The notes under the pieces: model-generated
Databases searched by the model: none
What the model saw: the letters and a program-made list of their open reading frames with translations, nothing else
Told to the model about the DNA's origin: nothing
In this document: positions 1 through 10,614 of the stretch, piece by piece
How the letters are laid out: each line of letters opens with the position of its first letter
Numbering within the stretch: the first letter of the stretch is position 1
Position numbers and translations under genes: made by a program
Assembly: GCA_015680685.1 (NCBI GenBank)
Contig: MNCI01006565.1
Coordinates: 42,845 to 78,508 of the forward strand
DNA length: 35,664 nt
Direction: 5' to 3'
DNA from: Gnetum montanum
Taxonomy: Eukaryota; Streptophyta; Gnetopsida; Gnetales; Gnetaceae

Positions 1-1255
1 CTTGGCCAACCAATTAGGAGAGTACTTGCCCTACAAGTTAGGAGGTTACTTGCCCAACAAGTTAGGTAAGTTACAATAATTTTGGGTGGTTGCAACCACC
101 AAAGATATAAAAAAGCTGCAACTAACAAGTGTTCTTTGTAGTGGTTACAAACATCATGGGATTAAGGCTAGGAAGTTATCATTTTTACAAAAAATTACCA
201 CTATAGAAAATAAAAGCTATGGTGGCCAAATGGTGTGTTCATATAACTATCCTATGAATTCTTTTTTTAAATAAAACTATATACATAATGAATACGTTTT
301 GGGCAATGACTCTGACAAATATAAGCAACGAATTGGCATCTAAGGCTTCATAGTGCTGGACCCAAATTTCATACATAATTACATCCTTCAATGGAACTAT
401 TTTCATATTGCATATTTTCAATAGAAGTAATCGTGTTCCACGATTTTTTGGATTGCACTTCTTCAATGGCGGTGCCTCCAGCAACAATCTGCTCCTGAAA
501 TCCATGCCTGCGGTGGCCGATGGCAATGGCGAGGGATCTATGTACCGCGGTGAATGCCCCAGGGAGGCCAACATATTGTGAGATTGAAGTTAGGGTTTCA
601 ACATACTAGGGTTTCTAAAAATCGCAAAAACCTTCAAACTTTTCTGAAATGCTTTGCTATTTCTTCTGGGTTGCCTTCTTTGTTCCCGTCGTTGTCTCCA
701 TTTTCTCCATGTGCCATTGCTTGAATGTAGATCGTTTGTCTATCTGTGCAAAGTACAGGTATGAGGATTTTTTGGCCTGCCCATATTTCCACGTCTGTGT
801 TTGCAGGTTTGGTGTGATGGGGATGCAGATTTGCTTGCTGTAAATATGATGCCAAATCCACAATCCTCATTGAGGGCAGTCGTAAAATGCACGTTTTGGT
901 CCTAAAAATCCAGCAGGTGGGGGTGTCCCCTGAAGTCTTTTTGGAAATCTAGCACCAGCTGCGTAATACCCACTACTTATGCCAAATCTATATTAATAGG
1001 ACTTACAATCACCTACTGCTGCTGTTCAAAGTTATTGCTGCAAACTGATGAAGAACCGAAGAATGAATCGCGGCTGAGATGGTAATGTCGAAAATTAATA
1101 TTGCAGGACCTCCTCGTAGAGCAACGTTCTTCTGGCTTTGCAAGAAACATCTCCTCTTAGCTATCACATTTTATTTTTTTCAATAAAGAAGATGGTCCTG
1201 GATTCCATCAAGATCATTACTGCAAGCATGGTTATTCAATAAACCTCTGTAATAT
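1..1255. other. Unassigned sequence, no gene recognised
   Basis: No open frame here resembles a family I recognise. Positions 1-75 hold two imperfect copies of a roughly 25-bp unit built on ACTTGCCC-ACAAGTTAGG. A GC-richer patch at about 460-580 could be old exon or 5' leader, but its short frames on either strand carry no motif. Because the FAD-oxidoreductase fragment at 1256-2010 runs on the minus strand, this stretch would be its 3' flank, yet I see no continuation of that protein here. Confidence 0.5.
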
Positions 1256-2010
1256 TCAACTGAGCGACATCAGATTTGCTACATTTTCATACTCCTCCAC
1301 CAGAAATCTCTTGTCAAGTCGTAGTTTTACAGCAAGCACATCAACTGTCCCCAAATTTAGGACATTAACAAATTCCTCCCTTTGCTGCAGAACTATGCTA
1401 TTTTGAATGATTCGTTTTAATGTTGTAATACCAATAAGCAATACAATAGCTTTGGCTGAGTAATTCTCTGTTCCGCAAACTACTGTTGATATATTTCCAT
1501 TGGTTTCATCAATTACAAAGTCAGTTACTCTTTTATTGGACAATAAACGACATCCTTTTGTCTTCAAGAGATGAACCCAAGATCTGAAAATTTTCTCATC
1601 AACCGTTCCACAACACCTAAGAACATTAAAATCTTGTTGATGCACAACAATGAAGTAGTAAAACATTCCCAATGTTGTAGCTGCATTACATTGCTCCCCT
1701 GGAGCAAACAGTCCAAGAAGAAGCATTGGGTTCAAAGCATCCTCGTAAATCCTCTTAGAGCAACCAAACTACTTGAACAATTCCCTTGCAGTTAACTTAT
1801 CATACTTTTTCCAAGCATTGTCACTATTATCAAAATCAATCACTGGATACATCAACGGAAGTGAATTCAAACGATCTTGCAAGGGTAGACATTTGAACTA
1901 TGGACAGACAAATGAGCCCAGAGGACTGGCCAAATGAGGGAGATGTTGAAATATTGGTGATTCAACCTCAAGTCCATTAGGTGAATACTGAGTCGAACGA
2001 GACCAATTAG
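1256..2010 (-). pseudogene. FAD-dependent amine oxidase / phytoene-desaturase-like fragment, decayed
   Basis: Reading the minus strand from about 2010 down to 1256 gives roughly 250 codons in one frame that resemble the middle of a plant plastid FAD oxidoreductase of the amine-oxidase/phytoene-desaturase superfamily. Segments in order: SPNGLEVESPIF, LPLQDRLNSLPLMYPVIDFD, WKKYDKLTARELFK, LNPMLLLGLFAPGEQCNAA, GCRLLSNKRVTDFV. Two in-frame stops, both TAG (1900-1898 and 1771-1769), fall where glutamine would be expected. The N-terminal GxGxxG FAD-binding region and the C-terminus are missing. No GT-AG interruption is visible across the 750 bases, which could mean one long exon or a processed copy. 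The upstream end lies close to a plus-strand gag-protease remnant, so the fragment was either captured by or cut by retrotransposons. Family assignment is from memory of the superfamily. The exact gene is not identified. Confidence 0.6.
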
Positions 2011-2093
2011 TGAAAGGCTATAAGCCTAGTTCTTGTGTGAGAGAAAATATATTATGGTATGGATACCAAACACCATGAATCCCAGCCTGTTCC

Positions 2094-2546
2094 ATGAAAT
2101 GGCCAAAATGTGCCAACACTTACAAGGGTGGTGAAATCATTATACATGGTGGTGCGGCTGCACCCAACACCTCTGCACACGTAGGCACAAACCAAGACTC
2201 AGAGGTTGAATTTGATGAATCTAAATGTGATGACACTACCCCTAAATTTAAACAAAATGACATCACTGATGAAACTAAACAAGACAATAAACTAGATAAA
2301 ACCCAAAGTGATAACCAATCTCCAAACTGTGCTCCCCCAGAAGATATGGAAGCATTACGAAACATGGAAACATTGGAGCATGCTGACATAGGGTTCATTC
2401 CCCTAGATGTCTCATGGTTAGAATTACCATTTAACATAATTAGTGAAGGAGATGCTGAATATACGATTACACCGGCCTGCCCTACACCGACATGCCCGAC
2501 ATACCCTGTCAATCTTCAAAAATTAAAGAAGCTACTTAACTGCTAA
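2094..2546 (+). pseudogene. 3' end of gag-protease ORF of element A
   Basis: This open frame matches the tail of the gag-protease ORF in minus-strand element B. Both contain GGEIIIHG, then a D/Q-E-SEVEF stretch, a long acidic, polar linker rich in N, D, T and K, the pattern P-W-LPF-I-EG-EY, and both stop after a short K/L/N-rich tail (KKLLNC here, IKRQLNN in B). The protease core (the VDDG region) that should precede it is missing, so only the post-protease linker and C-terminus survive. The stop codon sits at the same relative place in both copies. That shows gag-PR ends before the minisatellite and is not fused to pol by simple readthrough. Function of this tail is unknown. Confidence 0.75.
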
Positions 2547-2550
2547 AATT

Positions 2551-2730
2551 ACTACTCATCCAAAATGATGTTAAACTACTACTCATCTGAAATGACGTTA
2601 AACTACAACCGTCTGTAGTGACGTAAAACTAGCCATGGTCAGAAATGGCCGGTTTATTTTAAAACCCACTAAAATAGTTTGAATCTCTCTTTTTTTTCTT
2701 GTGGCCCAAAATGGCCTTAAACTAGAACAA
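2551..2730 (+). repeat. AGTTTA minisatellite, 27-bp units, after gag-PR
   Basis: Units of about 27 bp start near 2551, 2578, 2605 and 2631. Each carries the core TGACGTTAAACTA (reverse: TAGTTTAACGTCA). A further diverged unit with GGCC-N5-GGCC next to TTAAACTAG lies at about 2703-2726. The array begins within ten bases of the gag-PR stop. Element B has an equivalent array at 25010-25265 just after its gag-PR stop. Confidence 0.8.
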
Positions 2731-3110
2731 GTTACATTTCCATTTCTTTAAAATTAAAATCTTTGTTTGCATGCATAGTTGCATCTTTGCTTTACAAATT
2801 ACTATGCCCTTTACACTTCTTCTACGCTGTTATCATTTCAATTGCATTCACTCTTATATTTATAGACAGCTAAAACAACAAAACAAAAAAAAAAATAATA
2901 GTAATAATAATAAAATATTTTTTGTTTAGACTTTTGTTTATCAAAAGTTTGGACAAAACTTAAAAATAAAAAACTTGAATAACATAAAAATAGCAAAAAA
3001 ATGTATCAATGTATCAATGGATAATATCAAATGTTAACATTGTATCATACATTTGCTGCTATACAATCCACAAAATTTCAACACAAAAAAAACATAACTA
3101 AGCTAATAAC
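2731..3110. other. AT-rich spacer, no gene
   Basis: Low-complexity A/T-rich DNA with poly-A runs and an AATAATAATAATAA stretch near 2895-2912. No protein similarity or structured repeat recognised. It lies where element B has its AT-rich spacer (24657-25010) between the antisense gene and the minisatellite. Confidence 0.6.
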
Positions 3111-3116
3111 AATAAA

Positions 3117-3389
3117 TTAAACATCATCTCTAGGAAGGGCTGGATCCCCAAACTCATCCGCATCACCCAATCTCACTCCACTGGGGCCGCCATCATCATC
3201 ATCATGTCCCTTCGACGCTTGTGACCCAATCTCCATGTCATGTGAAGATGCATCAGGTTCCATGGCACTAAACCATGTGAGTACACCTATGAGCTCCACC
3301 ACCAAGAGAAAGGGTTTAAGGCCCCTACAGCACAGCCAGAAATTAAAATAAGCATACATAGAACATAAAACCAAAAACACATAGAACAC
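3117..3389 (-). pseudogene. Internally deleted antisense ORF of element A
   Basis: A 90-codon minus-strand frame, antisense to the element. Residues about 28-55 (LLVVELIGVLTWF, then a SHDMEIG motif) match the first exon of the large plus-strand pseudogene in element B at about 20958-21050 (LLVVELVGVLAWF, PHDMHIG). The last 30 residues (GHDDDDGGPSGVRLGDADEFGD) match the last exon in B at 24576-24653 (GHVNDGVGPSGARVDDEEDLGD). Everything in between, about 3.5 kb in B, is missing. The C-terminal block begins at the base that follows the AG acceptor of the last intron in B. The piece therefore looks like a first-exon/last-exon fusion, either a deletion or a copy of a spliced antisense transcript. 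The frame is open but the product is too reduced for a functional claim. Confidence 0.65.
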
Positions 3390-3404
3390 ATAAAACCTTC
3401 GTCA

Positions 3405-3540
3405 TGGAGTTAAGATGATAAACTGGCACCATACCCAACCCACCACTTAAAACACAAATAACATTTACATCCTGGCATCATGATGGTAAATTGACACCAC
3501 ACTTAGTCCTAGAATTATGACTTAAAACTAATACCAACCA
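3405..3540 (+). repeat. Diverged AGTTTA-type minisatellite
   Basis: Two or three degraded units are visible: GATGATAAACTGGCACCA near 3414, ATGATGGTAAATTGACACCA near 3480 and ATGACTTAAAACTAATACCA near 3516. These match the unit style of 10620-10700 (ATCATGATGCTAAACTGATA). They lie just upstream of the antisense ORF start. Confidence 0.55.
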
Positions 3541-4905
3541 ATATTTCAAACACATAAAATAATTCCCCAGTGGACAAGATGTTGTAATAATCATAGTAGA
3601 GATACTTGAATGCATATAAACATGTAAACTATTCATAAGACAACACTTTACACTAACACTTAAGTGCACACTTGACACACTCGACACTTAGAAGAAATCT
3701 ATACATAGCTTTCACATGTCCTCATAAGCATTAGAGACCTGGTTAGCGGAGGTCTACATTAATTTGACTAACCAAAGGAGTTAGGCTTCTGAATTTACAA
3801 GGCTCTCCGTAACAACTAGTTTACCATTGGCATCTAAATAAATTAATACTAGGAGCACCCACAAATATTTTATAAAATGTGTTGGGGAGGGGCTTGGTCC
3901 CCAAACTCACCTCACCTACAATGATCGAAAACTTTTTAGACACTAAAAAATCAGCACTAATCATGATGAAGGGGAAAGTAAAAACAGAGCACCATGAGCT
4001 TACATATGACCATTGGCCATGTGCTGGTGGGATTCATTGCTTTATAAGCAAAAAAAATTTTAAAATAGTTGAACAAGCATCCATCCTTCATCATGTTCAT
4101 GACTCATGACCCATGATGATGACCGTGTTTTGTTTTTTTTCTTCTTTTAGTAGAGATATGAGAAAAAAGAGCAAAAACCAGCAATGAACAATAAACACGC
4201 GTCAATGTGCAAGTCATCATAGAACCTTTGATGCTCCCAAAGGTAGATGAATCCATGAAAATGCAATGTTTTCCTTGCAATGTTTGGCCTTCGGTTACCA
4301 TAGTGTTGGTTTATTTATTTGTACTCCCTAGTTTTCTGTGATCTGTCTCATGTTGATGCCATGAATCTTGATTACTTGCTTGCCACTTAACAATGAAATG
4401 AAATTTTTGGTATAATTCAGAACAAGAGAAGATACATAATATTTTAATGCAAAATGTAGAAATCACTAAAAATGAGGGCAACAACTCATGCTCATGTGGC
4501 ACACAAGACAACAACAACTTAAGATAAAATAAAAATAATTCATAATAGTATCATAAGGCCCAAATCAAGTTATGTCCATCAACACTAATGCCCACATGTG
4601 CTATTCACACCAAATGCTAAGGTACACTCATGCTGCAACTTAGGGGTATTGCGCCAGCTGTGTTGTGAGAGCAGGCTCTGTTGTGTCTCACCCAAGACAA
4701 TGAATAGGCAGCAGTCCCTGTACACAACTGTCATCACTGTAACCAGATGTTGCTTATGTGACCTTGATGCTTTGGGCTTACGTTTGGTGCTAGAATCATA
4801 ACCTGAATAGCCCGATGAATGTATGATTAGAAGGATCAGACAGTTATTCAAGTGCATGTATGTTCGTAGCTTGTACAAATTTTATCACCTAGTAAGTAAA
4901 AATGA
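3541..4905. other. Spacer of element A, no gene recognised
   Basis: Short frames only. Around 3880-3910 the minus strand reads AGTTTGGGGACCAAGCCC, an echo of the GAGTTTGGGGATCCAGCCC at the end of the antisense ORF (about 3134-3155). It is preceded by a TTGTAG acceptor-like site, so a second worn copy of that last exon may lie here. A minus-strand frame at 4585-4878 contains a K/R/S-rich patch but no known domain. Nothing else is supported. Confidence 0.45.
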
Positions 4906-6560
4906 TTCATGCTGTGAGTATGGAGAAAAACACTCACACTGAACAAAAATACCATTACTCACACTGAATACAAGGCTCAACTCACGTTGGACATTCAAAA
5001 CTCACACTACATACTAAAATCAAGCATGATAAGGCCAGAATATTTCACTCACGCTGTTAGGCCAAAGCACACTCACACTGTGGTGGGAGGCCAAAGCACA
5101 CTCACACTGTGGTGGGAGGCCAAAGCACACTCATGCTGTGGTGGGAGGCCAAAGCACACTCACGCTATGGTGGGAGGCCAAAGCACACACATGCTGTCAA
5201 AGAAGCCCAAGTCACTCACGTGGCGTATGCAAATGCAGCCAAAACTTACGTTGAGTATTGAAAACCGAACCATCCACACTAGGTTGTGAGTGCCCTATAC
5301 TCACACTGACACTGAATGGGGCCTGTATTCACACTAATGATAATTCTACACTCATGCTGGAATATTTACTCATTGGGTTGTAAACTCACGCTACCCATGG
5401 TTCTGTACTTACCCTCACACTGATGTTGGCCCCTTATTAATGTAGATTTTAACTCTATGAACTCACGTTGACATTGGGATAGGCACTCATGCTAATTCTT
5501 GGTCCTGTACTCATGCCAACGTTAATCTTTCCACCACATTCATGCTAATCTTTGAGTCATGTACTCACACTGGATGAGGCCCTATATGCACAATGAGGAT
5601 AATTCCACCTATGAACTCATGCTAATTGAGGCAAGAAACACCCATGATTTATGGGCCATACATGCATACCAGATGACCAAGGATAGGTACTCACGTTGTC
5701 CATTTCACCCATGATCTCAAAATCAGGCATTCAAACCCTCATGTACAAGCCCTGGAACTGCAACTAATACTAGGAATGCAAACCTTGCAATTCATGGTAG
5801 GGAAAATAAAAAAAAATTGTAGAAAACCTGACCCTCCCCAAAACCATAAAAATAAAATGCATCCAAATATATGACTTTAGTTGTCATTCACGCTACCTAT
5901 GGATACACATCACTTACACTCATAAATCAAAACGATCAGGCCCAAAGAAAAATGCACATCAAGAATAATGTAGTCCAAAAATTAGCTACTCATGTTAAGG
6001 AAATTAAATCACATGAAAACACCATTCACATGAAAAATTTATCCCAGAAAATAGACCATTTCTTACACATGCTGTAAATGCCTAGCGTGCACACACTGCA
6101 TATGCACACGCCGCACAGGGATGTTTACACCGTACACATGGAAACAACAACAACAAAATAGCAAGAAAAAAAAGGTGCAAATAAAACATGAAACAGGAGC
6201 GTACCTATGTATAGACTCTATCCATGAAGGGATCCTGGGCTGAGGAAGGCTTTAAAACATCTCCTCGCTTTCCTCCATGAATGCTAGTGTTGCCTCCTTC
6301 TTTCCCTTGCCCTTGTCTTGTTTGCCTTTACCCATTCTTCCCTGTACATTGTAGATCTAGATGTTGTAGTTGTAGATCTGGCTCTGAATGTTGCAGATCT
6401 GGGTGCAGTAGTTACTCACGCTCCCCTCCAGGATACTGTACGCTGTCGTACACACTCTGATTCTCCCTTTGATGTCGGCTATACGCTACCCACCTTGCTT
6501 ACACTACCATTGTTGCCTATTTTCCAATACTCATGCTGTAAAATGATTAAATGACTTTTA
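4906..6560 (+). repeat. CTCACGCTG word field of element A
   Basis: The nonamer CTCACGCTG and its one-step derivatives CTCACACTG, CTCATGCTG and CTCACGTTG recur dozens of times at irregular 15-60 base spacing. They are densest at 4930-5720 and thinner to about 6535. The derivatives are mostly what CpG deamination on one or the other strand would give. On the minus strand the same word reads CAGCGTGAG, the form that fills element B at 18.9-20.7 kb. A pyrimidine-rich block at about 6230-6330 is shared with B at about 18950-19090. No protein is encoded; open frames here are repeat artefacts. Confidence 0.8.
5061..5200 (+). repeat. 29-bp tandem array inside the CTCACGCTG field
   Basis: GCCAAAGCAC starts at 5061, 5090, 5119, 5148 and 5177, an exact 29-bp period. 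Each unit contains one CTCACGCTG-type word followed by a GTGGTGGGAG linker. The words in successive units differ by CpG-decay changes (CACACTG, CACACTG, CATGCTG, CACGCTA), while the linker is nearly constant. Confidence 0.9.
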
Positions 6561-6862
6561 CTTTTTCTTGTCAAACCTTTTTTAATTCCCCCTCTTTTTT
6601 ATTTTATTATATTTAACCATTACTCTTATTTCCTTTACCACATTGCTTTGATGCTAACCTCCTAAGTAAAATGCCCACACCTTAAAAGTAAAAACTTTAA
6701 AATAAAAATAAAATATAATGTTACTTCTTCTCTTACACTAGCCCATGGTTAACAACGTCCAAAAAAAATATAACAAAATAAAATAAAATATTTAATTTTA
6801 ATTACGCTGACCCCTTTTGGGCAACACCAAACTGTAAAATCTTCTAAAAATAAAGCAAAATA
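6561..6862. other. AT-rich spacer
   Basis: Low-complexity A/T-rich sequence with AAAATAAAAT-type runs. No gene or repeat family recognised. Confidence 0.6.
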
Positions 6863-7011
6863 CATGGCCTAGTATGGCTTTAAACTGTCATCCATGGCCC
6901 GATATGGTCTTAAACTACCATCCCCAGCCCGGTATGGCCTTAAATTGCCATCCCCAGCCAAGTATGGCCTTAAACTACCATACATCCAGGCATGATGGTA
7001 AACTACCCTTG
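6863..7011 (+). repeat. 30-bp minisatellite upstream of pol
   Basis: Five units start at 6863, 6893, 6923, 6953 and 6983, with an exact 30-bp period for the first four. Each has GGTATGGCCTTAAACTACCATC or a variant. Reversed, the unit reads TAGTTTAAGGCCATACCGGGCT, the same AGTTTA word followed by a G/C core with self-complementary flanks as in the arrays at 2551 and 14800. Confidence 0.9.
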
Positions 7012-7059
7012 GTGTACCATCGGTTGCATTTAAATGTAAAATCAATTTCTTAAGAAAAA

Positions 7060-7117
7060 AAAAAGAAAACTTGCCCTTACTAGCATAGCTCCCTATTTCA
7101 TTGGCAGGAGCAAACAC
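7060..7117 (+). promoter_or_regulatory. Candidate 3' splice site ahead of pol
   Basis: A branch-like TTACTAG (7077-7083) and a pyrimidine-rich run lead to TTGGCAG|G at 7107/7108, eleven bases before the first ATG in frame with pol (7118). Ogre-type Tat elements are known to splice an intron between protease and reverse transcriptase, so an acceptor here would fit. The donor is not identified. This is inference from sequence form only. Confidence 0.4.
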
Positions 7118-10100
7118 ATGGATAGCAAGCAACTGTTCATACCATTATCTATAAATGGACCACATGGAGTAATTAAATGAGAAATCAATCTAGAGTCCAT
7201 TGATTTAGAATCCCCAACATACGATAATTTAGTGGCATCAACCCAAGAAACACTAGATTGCTTTAAAGGAATGACAAAATCTCTGGACCTAAAAGCCGAT
7301 AACATAACCAAAGATCCCCTAACTGAAACCCCCATAACCACGTCAAATGGCAAGGTTAACATTTTAACACTGAGTGCTCTGTTAAATCCACAACTCGCCA
7401 GTGACATAGCTCAAGCACTAAAAGACAACATGAAAGCATTCGCTTGGTCTTACACTAGCATGCCTGAGCTCGACCCATAAATAGTCCAGCATAACATTAT
7501 ACTTGATCCAAAACTAAGACCAGTGAAACAAAAAGCACGCAAGGTCAAGCCTAAAGTAGCATTGGTAGTTTGCAATGAGATCATCAAGCTTTATCAAGCT
7601 AGCTTCATTTGAGCTATGGACTACACTGATTGGGTATCCAACATGGTTATAGTCCCAAAGAAAAATAGGAGCATTCGTCTATGTATTGACTTCTGTGACC
7701 TCAACGTTGTAGCCATTAAAGATGACTTCCTACCACCTAGCATCGATCAACTTATTGATTCAACCGCTGGGCATGCATTGTTATCCTTTATGGATGGCTT
7801 TTTAGGATACAACCAAATTAGGATCAACCCTGAACATCAACACAGGACAACCTTTATGACACCATGGGGTACATTTTGTTATACAATGATGTCATTCAGT
7901 CTCAAGAACATCGGGGCTACATATCAATGAGCGATGACATTCATCTTTAGTGATTACATGTTCAACTCGCTCAATGATTACATAGATGACATTGCGGTCA
8001 AATCAAAAACAACTAAGCAACATGTACAAGATCTAGACTTGGTACTAAAATGTTGTCTAAAATACAAGCTCAGACTCAACCTGAAGAAATGTGTCTTTGG
8101 GGTTAAAACAGGTAAAATTCTTGGATTTGTTGTATCTGAGACAAGGATACGAGTGGATCCGGATAAGGTTAAGGCAATAACAAATCTAAAACCACCTAGC
8201 AACCTTACTGAACTTTATGGTCTACAAGGTAGATTACAGTTTATCAGACGTTTCATTGAAAAACTGATGGACAAGTTGAGGCCTATGCAACACTTATTGC
8301 ACAAGAATGTCCATTTTGAAAAGACTCCACAGTGCCAAGGAGCCTTTGAAAACATCAAAATGGCACTAGATCAACTACCAATATTTCATCAACCACAAAA
8401 CAATAAACCATTTTACATCTACCTTGGAACATCGAAATCATCTATTGCATCTATGCTTTGTCAGAAACGCGATGATGAAACTGAAATCCCTATTTATTAC
8501 TTGAGCCATGCATTAGTAGCCTACGAACAATGTTACAATGATGTGGAGAGGTCATGCCTTACCCTTATCTTTTCTTTAAAGAAGTGGCAACATTATCTCT
8601 TCCGTAACCAAGTTAATATCATTTGTAAAGACAACATCCTCAAAGCTATCACGAACAACATATATGAATCAAGCAAGATAGCTAGATGGAAAGCGATGAT
8701 TACTGAGTTTGACCTACACGACATAGCTCAATCATCAGTTAAAGGTCAAGCTATAGTAAATTAAATGACCGCATCACTGATGCAAGATCAAGCAACAATC
8801 AACCCAGAGTTTCCCGATGAGAATGTAAACACAATAAACACATTACCTGATACCTACAACACAATCTTAAACTTTGATGGAGCATTGACCTTCCAAGAAG
8901 GAAGTGCTGCAGCAGTCATCACATATCCCTCTAGGGAGATCTGACCCTTTACTTATCATTTAAAATTTCCTTGTACTAACAACATGGCAGAGCACGAAGG
9001 TCTTCTTAGAGGTCTTATGGCAACACTAACTTTAGAAATCACATGGCTCGTAGTTAGAGGCAACTCACAGATAGTCATCAATCAGGTCACAGATGTATAC
9101 GCATGTAAAGCTTTTCATTTAGAACCATACTATGACTTGACAAAACACCCACTGAAACAATTCACAAACATAGATATGCAACATGTTTCCAAAAATGACA
9201 ATACCATTGCAGATGCACTTGCAACACTAGCCCTAAACATTTCACCTGACATGTTTCATGTGTTTCCTAGTTCCATAACGAGTTGTGTAAAACCCATAAT
9301 TGATGCTCCCAATGAACTACCCATAGCATCCCTTAGCACAACACACGCCATAGAATGGTACGATGACCTAAAGGAGTACCTCCTACATGGTGAACCACCT
9401 CAATATCTAACGAATGCTCAGAAGGACACAGTGCAGAAACGCTCTCACTAGTATGCATTAGTAGGGGACACATTATGTCATAGATCCTATGAAGGCATTT
9501 TGTTAGTGTGCGTTAGTAGCATCGATGGCCAAACCACTGTGGAGCAAATTCATGAAGGACATTGCGGAGGGCATATAGCACCCAAGGCAATGGCAACCAA
9601 AATCAGACGTTCAGGCTACTATTGGCCGCACATGGAGTACAACTGTTTCTCCAAAGTCAAAATGTGCAGCACTTGTCAAAAACATCGTAATCTCATACAT
9701 CTACCACCTAATGAGTTGCATATAGCTCAAATCACATGGCCTTTCCAGAAATGGGGGTTAGACATCATAGGACCAATAACTCCCCCATCTTTCATAGGAC
9801 ATAGTTTCATTATAACCACAACGGAATATTTCACAAAATGGGTAGAAGCTATTCCTCTTAGGAAAACCACATCAAAAACAAGTATGCAACTTCATCCTTG
9901 AAAACATTATGACTTGTTTTGGCATTCCAATGACCATAATCACTGATAACAGGCCACAATTTAGCAGTGTCAAAACCAAAACATTTTGTGAGAGCCTAGG
10001 CATCAAACATTCATTTTCATCACCATACTATCCTCAGAGCAACAGTCAAGCAGAATCCATGAATAAAACAATCATCATGGTACTCAAGAAAATGCTTAAT

Positions 10101-10594
10101 CAAAGCAAAAGAAGATGGCATGAACAACTAGTTTACGCACTATGGGCATATCGGACAATGCAAAAAACATCCATAAGTAAAACACTATATAGTCTTGTTT
10201 ATGGTTCAGAAGCTATGTTACCTTTGGAGTTGTAGGTACCTTCATTGCAGATCACACTCTCCAAACTCCTCGATGAAAGTTAAAATAATGACTCGCGCAT
10301 TGTTGACCTTGACTCAGTGGAGGAGGAACGAACATGCACACTAGATCAAATCAAGTGGTACTAGAAGCAACAACAATGGTGACATCAACATGACATTCAC
10401 AAGCGCCCGATCAAGGAAGGTGACCTTGTCCTTAAGTTAGTTCGTGAACACTCAGATAAATTCTTGGCCAAATGGGAAGGCCTTACTTGGTCACTAAAGC
10501 ATATGAAAATGGAGCGTTCAAACTAGCCAATATGGATGGTAACAAGCTTGCTCATCCAACAAATCACATGTACCTCAAGCCATTTTATGTTTGA
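7118..10594 (+). pseudogene. pol: Tat-type Ty3/gypsy pol: RT, RNase H, archaeal-type RNase H, integrase
   Basis: One frame carries nearly the whole polyprotein from 7118 to about 9890, broken by single stops near 7178, 7478, 7610, 7928, 8762, 8941 and 9449. Frameshifts follow near 9890 and again in the tail. Order: linker (about 7118-7500); RT with WVSNMVIVPKKN, FMDGFLGYNQI (motif A Asp) and YIDDIAVKS (active-site DD at about 7983-7988); RT-linked RNase H (about 8400-8760); archaeal-type RNase H (about 8870-9235: FDGA, AEHEGLLRGL, RGNSQIV, ADALATLA); integrase with H-H-C-C (GHCGGH...CSTCQKH) and D, D, E at WGLDIIGP, ITDN and SQAESMNK; C-terminus ending NHMYLKPFYV. The second RNase H and the RT wording place it in the Tat lineage. 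RGNSQ has Asn where GDSQ is usual, so one catalytic Asp of that domain is lost. It is a recently inactive copy judging by the few breaks. Confidence 0.9.
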
Positions 10595-10614
10595 ACAAAG
10601 CCTAAGGTACGCAT

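Noticed and set aside
730-835. GT-AG pair at about 759-811 on the plus strand as a small intron
   Set aside because: About 50 bases is too short for a typical plant intron, and the joined frames show no known protein.
4987-5289. 100-codon open frame
   Set aside because: It translates the 29-bp tandem array in successive frames (repeated VVGGQ-type words), with no protein signal.
6318-6554. 78-codon plus-strand frame
   Set aside because: It consists of GTAGATCT-type and CTCACGCTG-type word repeats, and element B does not keep the frame.
5061-7011. Regular 29-bp and 30-bp repeats that superficially suggest a CRISPR array
   Set aside because: The units are contiguous with no unique spacers, and the surroundings are plant retrotransposon DNA.
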